A stretch of 10,478 nt of DNA from Clostridiales bacterium. GTDB lineage: Bacteria > Bacillota > Clostridia > Christensenellales > QALW01. Where the stretch lies: contig JAHAAN010000067.1 in NCBI GenBank assembly GCA_018376855.1, positions 1 to 10,478 of the forward strand, given 5' to 3'. The notes below the pieces were generated by a model. The model made no database searches and was not told the origin of the DNA. It saw nothing but the letters and a program-made list of their open reading frames with translations. Positions 6,538-10,478 of the stretch are shown here, one piece after another. A program made the position numbers and the translations under genes. How positions within the stretch are numbered: position 1 is the stretch's first letter; every line of letters begins with the position of its first letter.

Positions 6538-7116
6538 ATGTTATATACAGATTATCAAGCAAGTAGAGACCTTGCGTGGGAAATCTTAATCCGCGAAAAG
6601 ATCACAGAGTTACCCGTAAGCATGGTGGATTTATGCCGCCAGTTAGGTGTGGATGTCAGACGAAGCAGTGTGAGGTCAGCCGGTTACAGCATGCTCATTG
6701 ATGACTGCCCAACAATTGTAGTAAATGGGGATGATCCAACTGCGCGGCAACGTTTTACCGCCGCCCATGAGTTAGGGCATATTTTGCTAAAACATACGGA
6801 CAAGTATGGCGTTATGTACCGCGATCCCAGTCCAAAGGACGATCCAAAAGAACAAGCTGCTAATGTATTTGCCGCTCGTCTGCTTGCTCCTGCTATTGTA
6901 TTGCGCGATCTTAAAGTAACGAATGCAGAGCAAATAGAAAAACTTTGTGATATATCAAAGCCGGCTGCGGAGTATCGTATGCGACGGTTACAGCTGTTAT
7001 ATGATCGTGAACAACGATTTTTAGCCGAGCGCGGATATTCATGCTTTGGGCTGTCTCCGTTAGAGAGGGAAGTTGAAAAACAATTTTGCAAGTACATAAA
7101 ATCACATGCTTTATAG
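6538..7116 (+). CDS. ImmA/IrrE-family metallo-endopeptidase
   Basis: A 192-residue product from ATG 6538, behind a perfect GGAGGT (6525-6530) with 7-base spacing; an upstream ATG at 6517 lacks such a site. It has the zinc-protease motif HELGH (His77, Glu78, His81) followed by EQAANVFAARLLAP, whose Glu105 is the usual third ligand. In ICEBs1 the ImmA protease cleaves the ImmR repressor and so induces the element. Here its gene is convergent with the XRE repressor at 7111-7602 and overlaps its stop by 6 bases, so that repressor is the natural candidate substrate (inference). It is divergent from the recombinase. Confidence 0.92.
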   Translation: MLYTDYQASRDLAWEILIREKITELPVSMVDLCRQLGVDVRRSSVRSAGYSMLIDDCPTIVVNGDDPTARQRFTAAHELGHILLKHTDKYGVMYRDPSPKDDPKEQAANVFAARLLAPAIVLRDLKVTNAEQIEKLCDISKPAAEYRMRRLQLLYDREQRFLAERGYSCFGLSPLEREVEKQFCKYIKSHAL

Positions 7117-7602
7117 ATCGTCTACTTTTGGCATTGCCTGTACAGCTTTCTTTAATTTCTGATATTCTTCTTCGGATAATTCCTGCACGCTGCCGCCATC
7201 TCTTGCTGCAATGAGGTGTACGGCGGTGTTCTTTTTATATTTACCGCTTTGTATCAAATCTTCTGCGTATGAGATTACTTTTTCCATGCCTGTTTCGTCA
7301 AGTTGCTCATAAATTCGCTGTAATGCCTCTACGTTCGGCGGTGTCATTGCTTCGATGATTAGTGTTTTTCCGGCGTAATCTTTGTAGGCTATGTCCGGAT
7401 TGTCGGTGCGGCCGATTAGATAATCAACTGAGCAACCAAAAAAATCAGCCATTTTGGCTATCTTATCATATGCTGGTTTTGATCCATTTTTTATGTTATC
7501 AAAAGTGCTATTCGGGAGATTACAGCTTTTTAACATGTTAGTAATATTGATTTTTTTTTCGTTGCATAAATCGATAATGCGGTTAAATAGTACGTCGTTC
7601 AT
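7111..7602 (-). CDS. XRE-family repressor with C-terminal extension (module 1)
   Basis: A 163-residue protein from ATG 7600-7602 behind AAGGTGAT. The helix-turn-helix occupies about residues 10-65 (ITNMLKSCNLPNSTFDNIKN, then FFGCSVDYLIGRTDNP). About 85 more residues follow, including QLDETGMEKVISYAEDLI and AARDGGSVQELSEEEYQKL, an architecture common in prophage and ICE repressors. It faces the rightward promoter of peptide 1, across palindromic sites at 7620-7633 and 7650-7665 that are likely its operators. The first lies in its own leader, so autoregulation is likely. Its DYLIGRTDNP segment is nearly the same as in the module 2 repressor. Confidence 0.9.
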   Translation of the reverse strand: MNDVLFNRIIDLCNEKKINITNMLKSCNLPNSTFDNIKNGSKPAYDKIAKMADFFGCSVDYLIGRTDNPDIAYKDYAGKTLIIEAMTPPNVEALQRIYEQLDETGMEKVISYAEDLIQSGKYKKNTAVHLIAARDGGSVQELSEEEYQKLKKAVQAMPKVDDL

Positions 7603-7619
7603 AAAATCACCTTAAAAAT

Positions 7620-7633
7620 TTCTAAATTTAGAA
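7620..7633. promoter_or_regulatory. Operator O1 of module 1
   Basis: A 14-bp perfect palindrome, TTCTAAATTTAGAA. It lies between the -35 box of the rightward promoter and the XRE start, so binding could affect both directions. Confidence 0.7.
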
Positions 7634-7641
7634 TTTTTCTA

Positions 7642-7670
7642 TTGACATAATCCTAAATATAGGATATAAT
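7642..7670 (+). promoter_or_regulatory. Rightward promoter of peptide 1, containing operator O2
   Basis: A perfect TTGACA (7642-7647), 17-bp spacer and perfect TATAAT (7665-7670). The spacer holds ATCCTA-AATA-TAGGAT (7650-7665), a second copy of the CTAAAT-type palindrome at O1, so repressor bound here should block polymerase directly. Confidence 0.85.
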
Positions 7671-7705
7671 ATAACCGTAGTCAAGTAAGAAAGGAGCGAA
7701 AGACC

Positions 7706-7837
7706 ATGAGCAAGCGAAAAAATGGCAAGCAGGATGACAAGGCAGTCAAAACCATCCTCCTGCTTACCGCACTCGTAAATCTCATCAAAGCGTTGGTTGA
7801 CTTGGTTATAAACCTTGTAAACCGCCTTGTTGAGTAG
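7706..7837 (+). CDS. Small hydrophobic peptide 1 (43 aa), toxin-like
   Basis: I recognise no named family. The product starts MSKRKNGKQDDKAVK, then has about 27 mostly hydrophobic residues (TILLLTALVNLIKALVDLVI and onward), ending NRLVE. It could be one membrane span or an amphipathic helix with Lys/Asp at intervals. The ribosome site is AAAGGAG (7690-7696) with 9-base spacing. It is a clear paralogue of the peptide at 8252-8380 (MSKRK; K-T-hydrophobic-TALVNLxKAL; NRL near the end). It is under an operator-controlled promoter, has a conserved hairpin after the stop, and faces an opposing promoter. This resembles prophage type I toxins, but a signalling or regulatory peptide is also possible. 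Confidence 0.75.
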   Translation: MSKRKNGKQDDKAVKTILLLTALVNLIKALVDLVINLVNRLVE

Positions 7838-7890
7838 GAGCCGGAGGCGCAAGCCTCCCCTCCCTAAATATAATAACTTTTTCGCGGCTC
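7838..7890 (+). ncRNA. Conserved 3' RNA structure of peptide 1 mRNA
   Basis: GGAGGC (7843-7848), a GCAA tetraloop and GCCTCC (7853-7858) form a 6-bp GNRA hairpin. Outer arms GAGCC (7838-7842) and GGCTC (7886-7890) can enclose it. The same layout follows peptide 2, and the closing pair differs there but still pairs. It may stabilise or end the mRNA. Confidence 0.5.
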
Positions 7891-7898
7891 ATTGTCAA
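7870..7898 (-). promoter_or_regulatory. Leftward promoter antisense to peptide 1
   Basis: On the minus strand a perfect TTGACA (7893-7898), 17-bp spacer and TATTAT (7870-7875). The transcript would start near 7863, cover the hairpin and the whole peptide 1 gene in antisense, and could run on into the XRE repressor at 7602. A 23-base block around the -35 (7878-7900) is repeated after peptide 2 with one mismatch. Confidence 0.65.
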
Positions 7899-7904
7899 TA
7901 TATA

Positions 7905-8132
7905 TTATTTATGGGAATTTGGATTATCGGTGCGACCAAGGAGGTAATCAACGGAGCAGTCGAGGTAGTCCGCGATGCGGGCGAGGGGAAAGCAAGATAA
8001 CCCTTTTTTATCGGAAATTTGACTGATGGTATTGATATTTAGGTCTAAATCAATAAGCATATCTTTGAGTTTTATTTGCTGGTCTTTTGCGCGTTGTTTA
8101 ATTCGATCTGATAGCAGTTGTGCTGTATACAT
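7905..8132 (-). CDS. Short XRE-family repressor (module 2)
   Basis: A 75-residue protein from ATG 8130-8132 behind AGGTGGT (8138-8144). It is essentially only a helix-turn-helix domain: KLKDMLIDLDLNINTISQIS as the recognition region, then ARIADYLDCSVDYLLGRTDNP. The last segment matches the module 1 repressor almost exactly, but the recognition helix differs, in agreement with the different operator sequence. It lacks the roughly 85-residue extension of the module 1 repressor, so an ImmA-type protease may not act on it in the same way. Its likely targets are the TCAAGAAA palindromes at 8152-8196. Confidence 0.87.
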   Translation of the reverse strand: MYTAQLLSDRIKQRAKDQQIKLKDMLIDLDLNINTISQISDKKGLSCFPLARIADYLDCSVDYLLGRTDNPNSHK

Positions 8133-8151
8133 ATTTTACCACCTAAAATAT

Positions 8152-8177
8152 TCAAGAAATTTAATGATTTTTCTTGA
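8152..8177. promoter_or_regulatory. Operator half-sites of module 2 (outer)
   Basis: TCAAGAAA (8152-8159) and TTTCTTGA (8170-8177) form an inverted pair with a 10-bp gap. The right arm overlaps the -35 box. These are the same arms as in the perfect palindrome at 8181-8196. Confidence 0.6.
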
Positions 8178-8202
8178 CAATCAAGAAATTTCTTGATATA
8201 AT
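8174..8202 (+). promoter_or_regulatory. Rightward promoter of peptide 2 with operator in the spacer
   Basis: A perfect TTGACA (8174-8179), 17-bp spacer and perfect TATAAT (8197-8202). Sixteen of the 17 spacer bases are the perfect palindrome TCAAGAAATTTCTTGA (8181-8196). The architecture is the same as in module 1, but the operator sequence is unrelated. Confidence 0.88.
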
Positions 8203-8251
8203 ATAACCACAGTCAAGGAAATGACTGAAAACGATGAAAGGAGAATGACTT

Positions 8252-8380
8252 ATGAGCAAGCGAAAAAGCAGCAACGAAGACCGAGCCCTCAAAACCTTAG
8301 TCCTCGTTACCGCACTTGTAAACCTTGTCAAAGCGTTAATTGATATGATCGCTGATCTAATCAACCGCCTTGGCAGGTAA
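8252..8380 (+). CDS. Small hydrophobic peptide 2 (42 aa), toxin-like, paralogue of peptide 1
   Basis: A 42-residue product starting MSKRKSSNEDRALK, then TLVLVTALVNLVKALIDMIA and a short end DLINRLGR. The hydrophilic N-terminus is followed by one hydrophobic or amphipathic helix. The ribosome site is AAAGGAG (8237-8243), 8 bases before the ATG. It aligns over its full length with peptide 1 with a one-residue difference in length, and N-terminal and C-terminal residues are conserved while the middle varies conservatively, as for a protein under selection. The leader contains AGTCA/TGACT that can pair. Function is unknown; a type I toxin-like role is inferred from size, hydrophobicity and the opposing promoter. 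Confidence 0.75.
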   Translation: MSKRKSSNEDRALKTLVLVTALVNLVKALIDMIADLINRLGR

Positions 8381-8381
8381 G

Positions 8382-8434
8382 GAGCGGAGGCGAAAGCCTC
8401 CCACCCTTAATCATTATAGCTTTTTTCGCAGCTC
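8382..8434 (+). ncRNA. Conserved 3' RNA structure of peptide 2 mRNA
   Basis: GGAGGC (8386-8391), a GAAA tetraloop and GCCTCC (8396-8401), closed by GAGC (8382-8385) with GCTC (8431-8434). This is the same fold as after peptide 1, with a different GNRA loop. Confidence 0.5.
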
Positions 8435-8442
8435 ATTGTCAA
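8413..8442 (-). promoter_or_regulatory. Leftward promoter antisense to peptide 2
   Basis: On the minus strand a perfect TTGACA (8437-8442), 18-bp spacer and perfect TATAAT (8413-8418). The transcript would start near 8406 and run antisense through peptide 2 toward the XRE start at 8132. It matches the promoter after peptide 1 in position and sequence. Confidence 0.7.
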
Positions 8443-8472
8443 TAATAAATCTAAAGTTAAGGAGGAAAACAC

Positions 8473-8562
8473 ATGGAATGGCTAAAAATTGCGGTTGACG
8501 CAGCGGTGATCGTGATGGACATTGTTTTGATCGTGGCACTTGTAAGGAGGTGGAAAAAGTGA
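8473..8562 (+). CDS. 29-residue single-pass membrane peptide
   Basis: The product begins MEWLKIAVDAA, has the hydrophobic run VIVMDIVLIVALV and ends RRWKK: one membrane helix with a basic tail, predicted C-terminus inside. It has a strong AAGGAGG site (8459-8465). Its TGA stop overlaps the GTG start of the next gene. I recognise no family. It is probably expressed by read-through from the peptide 2 promoter, since no separate promoter is evident. Confidence 0.65.
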   Translation: MEWLKIAVDAAVIVMDIVLIVALVRRWKK

Positions 8563-8750
8563 GTATCGGGGAAAACATTAAGAATATACGCTTGCAGCAG
8601 AACCTTACGCAGGCGGAGCTTGCCCGAAAGCTGCAAGTAGATCAAAGCCTGATCTGTCAATTTGAGCGCGGAACAAAAGCGCCGTCGTTGCCGCTGAGCA
8701 AAGAGATTGCAGAAGCATTACACTGCGAAATCAGCGATTTGGTTGGGTGA
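8559..8750 (+). CDS. Small Cro/XRE-family regulator
   Basis: A 63-residue protein that is nearly all helix-turn-helix: IGENIKNIRLQQNLTQAELA, then KLQVDQSLICQFERGTKAPS and EIAEALHCEISDLVG. The preferred start is GTG 8559, placed 7 bases after AAGGAGGT (8544-8551); GTG 8550 is in frame but lies inside that site. It overlaps the preceding stop and is probably translationally coupled. It is likely a Cro-like switch protein of the element. Confidence 0.88.
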   Translation: MSIGENIKNIRLQQNLTQAELARKLQVDQSLICQFERGTKAPSLPLSKEIAEALHCEISDLVG

Positions 8751-8766
8751 TAAAGGAGGTGAAGCT

Positions 8767-8865
8767 ATGACAAATAAACGGAAAGAACAAATCATGTGGA
8801 TTCCAAGGATTATATCCATTGTCGCTATCGTCATAGCGGTTATAGCACTGATTCTAAAAGGCTGA
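8767..8865 (+). CDS. 32-residue single-pass membrane peptide
   Basis: The product begins MTNKRKEQIMWIPR, continues with the hydrophobic run IISIVAIVIAVIALIL and ends KG: a basic N-terminus and one membrane span. It has a strong site AAAGGAGGTG (8752-8761). Its last 26 bases overlap the end of the leftward gene 8840-9208. No family is recognised; it may be a small phage membrane peptide or a toxin-like protein. Confidence 0.6.
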   Translation: MTNKRKEQIMWIPRIISIVAIVIAVIALILKG

Positions 8866-9208
8866 TAACGGAAACGATTATTGCAATAACAGCTAATGCA
8901 AAATTGACCCAAAAACCGATCCAAAAACGTTTATTATCCTGATTTTTATTGTAAAGAGTAGCATTTCCTTTTGGGCTGATTTTATATCCAACTAAAGGAC
9001 CGTGTCCAAGAATAGTCATGCGCATGCGGTTATGTTCTTTACGTTCTTCTTCAGTAAATTTTCTATGTATTGGTTGAATTAGATCATGCTCGAGAAAATA
9101 TTTAATGTCATCTTTATGCTTGGAAACGTCTTCTTTGCTGATTTCTTCCATTGAACCTGATGCGATTGAAGATAATAGGCGCATTTGCTTTTTGCTGAGT
9201 TCGGGCAT
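8840..9208 (-). CDS. Tail-anchored small protein with winged-helix-like N-part
   Basis: A 122-residue protein from ATG 9206-9208 behind AAGGAGA (9216-9222). Residues 1-95 are charged and soluble (PELSKKQMRLLSSIASGS, KYFLEHDLIQPI, LVGYKISPKGNATLY), a pattern like small winged-helix domains ending in xLTPKG. Residues about 95-120 (FWIGFWVNFALAVIAIIVSV and ISLL) form one membrane span at the C-terminus. It has its own leftward promoter against the surrounding rightward genes, a common arrangement for a lysogeny-expressed gene, so a host-benefit or superinfection-related role is possible but unproven. Confidence 0.75.
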   Translation of the reverse strand: MPELSKKQMRLLSSIASGSMEEISKEDVSKHKDDIKYFLEHDLIQPIHRKFTEEERKEHNRMRMTILGHGPLVGYKISPKGNATLYNKNQDNKRFWIGFWVNFALAVIAIIVSVISLLESVL

Positions 9209-9220
9209 AGAGAAATCTCC

Positions 9221-9273
9221 TTAATAAATTTTATTTTAAATAATATTATATCGTAAATTTTGCAAAAAAACAA
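9221..9273. promoter_or_regulatory. Divergent promoter region between 9208 and 9293
   Basis: Leftward: TTGTTT (9268-9273), 17-bp spacer, perfect TATAAT (9245-9250) for the tail-anchored gene. Rightward, weaker: TTAATA (9221-9226), 17-bp spacer, TATTAT (9244-9249) for the gene at 9293. The two -10 boxes overlap, so the promoters should be mutually exclusive. Confidence 0.45.
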
Positions 9274-9292
9274 TAAGGAAGGAGGTAACCCA

Positions 9293-9502
9293 ATGAAAAT
9301 ATCAAAAGCCGCAAAGTTAGCAATGCGCTGCAACGGATATATTAGACGCAAAAGCAGCGTGTTTGATTCAGTTATCAAGCCGGGCAATGCTGGTGATTGC
9401 TGTGTGATTTATGCGCCTCATAAGCCGCCGGGAAAGCGTTGGAACCCGAAGGCGGATGATCTTATGGCCTCGGATTGGGTGGTGATTAAAGACGCACTAT
9501 GA
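9293..9502 (+). CDS. DUF2829 / Tad2-like protein (possible Thoeris anti-defence)
   Basis: A 69-residue protein from ATG 9293 behind GGAGGT (9281-9286). It has the layout of the DUF2829 family: a short N-terminal helix (KISKAAKLAMRCNGYIRRKS), a beta segment (CCVIYAPHKPP) and the ending W50-NPKADDLMASDWVVI, matching the family's W-x-P-x-x-x-DLxAxDW end. Phage Tad2 proteins of this family bind the Thoeris signal molecule and block that defence. The membership is judged from pattern memory, not a search. The family is broad and many members are untested. Its stop overlaps the next start as ATGA. Confidence 0.55.
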   Translation: MKISKAAKLAMRCNGYIRRKSSVFDSVIKPGNAGDCCVIYAPHKPPGKRWNPKADDLMASDWVVIKDAL

Positions 9503-9627
9503 GTAACAACGTTAATTATCAGCATTTTACCGGTAAACGGAGATTTCAAACCAAAAAGCATAAACGAAAAATTAAATCAAAGAGGGTGCATCGAAACAAA
9601 TACGATTTTAATTCGTATCATCGTTAA
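9499..9627 (+). CDS. 42-residue highly basic protein
   Basis: The product begins MSNNVNYQHFTGKRRFQTKK and continues HKRKIKSKRVHRNKYDF, with about 16 Lys/Arg and several His. Its ATG overlaps the preceding stop (ATGA), so it is translationally coupled to the Tad2-like gene and needs no own ribosome site. The charge suggests nucleic acid binding. No family is recognised. Confidence 0.6.
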   Translation: MSNNVNYQHFTGKRRFQTKKHKRKIKSKRVHRNKYDFNSYHR

Positions 9628-9691
9628 AACCGAAAATGGAATATGTTTCGGCAATTAGCGAACCATAACAGAAAACAAGAGGGGAAACATT

Positions 9692-9922
9692 ATGAACAAA
9701 GATTTATTGCAAAAACGCCTTGCGCTTGCAGGGTACACAAAGCGGGAGTTGGCGAAGCAAATGGGAATGCCGTACCTGATGCTGTGTGCGAAGCTGAACG
9801 GGCGGTTGGAATTTCGGATTTCAGAGGCGGCGCAGCTGTGTCACATACTTGATATTGATATGGCGGAATTGTTTATGGAGAAAGGAGCGGAAAATGGCAC
9901 GGCAAGCAAAGGACAAGACTAA
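9692..9922 (+). CDS. Small XRE/Cro-like phage regulator
   Basis: A 76-residue protein from ATG 9692 behind AGAGGGG (9678-9684). Residues 4-30 (DLLQKRLALAGYTKRELAKQ, then MGMP) and LNGRLEFRISEAAQLCHILD followed by IDMAELFM form a compact helix-turn-helix protein resembling DUF739/Cro-like phage regulators. Its end overlaps the next gene by 29 bases. An overlapping 69-codon frame at 9643 lacks a ribosome site and family features. Confidence 0.78.
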   Translation: MNKDLLQKRLALAGYTKRELAKQMGMPYLMLCAKLNGRLEFRISEAAQLCHILDIDMAELFMEKGAENGTASKGQD

Positions 9923-10172
9923 TGCGCATATGATAGAGCGAGGTGATCGTATGCGCAAGAATTGGGATGCCCCGGTAACGCGGCTGCCGTTGAACGGGGA
10001 AGCTGATAACGTTAAAATGAAGCTTAAGATCGGGAACACAACGGTGATGATATGCGACGATTCATATATCAATCATACGCCGGAATACCATAAGCAGCGG
10101 TGGGCAAACTTTTCCCGCATTGTGATGGATAATGCGATGCGGGCGCAAAATACAAAGGAGGAGAGTACATAA
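9894..10172 (+). CDS. Hypothetical phage protein (92 aa)
   Basis: The product begins MARQAKDKTNAHMIERGDRM. A basic N-terminal third is followed by LKIGNTTVMICDDSYI, and a more charged end with KQRWANFSRI. ATG 9894 follows AAAGGAG (9881-9887) with 6-base spacing. An upstream in-frame ATG at 9849 is inside the previous gene and less likely. No family is recognised. Its place between a small regulator and membrane protein genes suggests an early-region accessory protein. Confidence 0.7.
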   Translation: MARQAKDKTNAHMIERGDRMRKNWDAPVTRLPLNGEADNVKMKLKIGNTTVMICDDSYINHTPEYHKQRWANFSRIVMDNAMRAQNTKEEST

Positions 10173-10173
10173 C

Positions 10174-10377
10174 ATGAACTTTTTGCAATGGTGGAGCGCC
10201 GGATCAACCACGACCAACGGAGGTCTTGTCGTGCTGGTGCTGCTGATGCTCTCCGTTTCCCTGTTCGCCTATTTCGGAGGACATCGGGACGGGCGCAGGG
10301 AGCAGCGGCGGAAGGACGTCGACTGGTACGCGGGGATTACATATCGGATCAAAAACCCCAGGAGGAGAAGGCTATGA
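10174..10377 (+). CDS. Small membrane protein (67 aa)
   Basis: The product begins MNFLQWWSAGSTTTNG, has one membrane span (GLVVLVLLMLSVSLFAYFGG, about residues 17-36) and a strongly basic tail (HRDGRREQRRKDVDW and a final PRRRRL). The ATG at 10174 is preceded by AAAGGAGGAG (10154-10163). Its stop overlaps the next start. No family is recognised. Confidence 0.7.
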   Translation: MNFLQWWSAGSTTTNGGLVVLVLLMLSVSLFAYFGGHRDGRREQRRKDVDWYAGITYRIKNPRRRRL

Positions 10378-10478
10378 ACAAGATCAAGGTAATCATAAAG
10401 CGGCCGGACAGCAAGCCGTATACCGCGTGGATCAGCAACAGTTTGGAGAACCTTCAGCGCACGGTGGGCGGGTACATA
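10374..10478 (+). CDS. DUF3846-like phage protein, N-terminal part (cut by window edge)
   Basis: The first 35 residues are MNKIKVIIKRPDSKPYTAW, then ISNSLENLQRTVGGYI. The pattern (a short beta strand, PxxxP, then I-x-N-x-L-x-x-L-Q-x-x-V-G-G-Y-I) is the start of DUF3846 proteins, common in Firmicute phages and conjugative elements. The ribosome site is AGGAGG (10360-10365); the start overlaps the preceding stop (ATGA). The rest lies beyond the window. Confidence 0.7.
   Translation, partial: MNKIKVIIKRPDSKPYTAWISNSLENLQRTVGGYI

Noticed and set aside
6684..7097. Leftward 137-codon frame opposite the ImmA-like gene
   Set aside because: It is the complement of a gene with an intact HELGH active site; Ser/Arg-rich shadow translation.
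8228..8350. Open frame starting ATGACTGAAAACGATG in the leader of peptide 2
   Set aside because: It has no ribosome site, the product is low-complexity and unlike any family, and the peptide 2 frame is supported by its paralogue.

Overview
The window looks like a spore-forming member of the Clostridia (Firmicutes). The evidence is the cotJ spore-coat operon, the yceD-rpmF pair, strong AGGAGG-type ribosome sites, and near-consensus SigA promoters. Genus cannot be told from this sequence alone.

Positions 1-4690 are host chromosome. They hold the start of a leftward XRE regulator, a 609-residue lipoprotein with a GH99-like (WNEW motif) barrel and a CBM9/DOMON-like tail, yceD-rpmF with its own promoter and terminator, a GC-rich three-tier hairpin, a stand-alone FakA/YloV-type domain protein, and a cotJA-cotJB-cotJC operon.

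From about 4691 to the right end the DNA is an integrated element, probably a prophage. It breaks cotJC (manganese-catalase family) after codon 67. The metal-ligand motif Glu-x-x-His is split: the Glu remains, and the expected His is replaced by Pro plus four element-coded residues and a stop. A large serine recombinase lies just inside this junction, reading toward it. The layout resembles developmentally excised elements in sporulation genes (skin in sigK, SPbeta in spsM). The other end of the element is outside the window.

Between the junction and the recombinase stop sits a two-repeat, one-spacer mini-CRISPR array of type I-C repeat character. It has its own TGGACA-17-TATAAT promoter, whose predicted start falls at the first repeat. 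No cas genes are visible, so it would need host Cas proteins.

Rightward from the recombinase come an ImmA/IrrE-type protease and then two paralogous modules. Each module has (i) a leftward XRE repressor, (ii) a rightward consensus promoter with a palindromic operator inside its 17-bp spacer, (iii) a 42-43 residue hydrophobic peptide starting MSKRK, (iv) a conserved GNRA hairpin after the stop, and (v) a strong leftward promoter that would make RNA antisense to the peptide mRNA and could continue into the repressor. The operators differ completely between modules (CTAAAT-type versus TCAAGAAA-type). I infer toxin-like or switch modules with both transcriptional and antisense control; this is a hypothesis.

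The rest (8473-10478) is a dense early-phage-like gene cluster: two tiny single-pass membrane peptides, a Cro-like regulator, a leftward tail-anchored protein, a likely DUF2829/Tad2-like (Thoeris anti-defence) protein, a small very basic protein, another small regulator, two unknowns and the start of a DUF3846-like protein.
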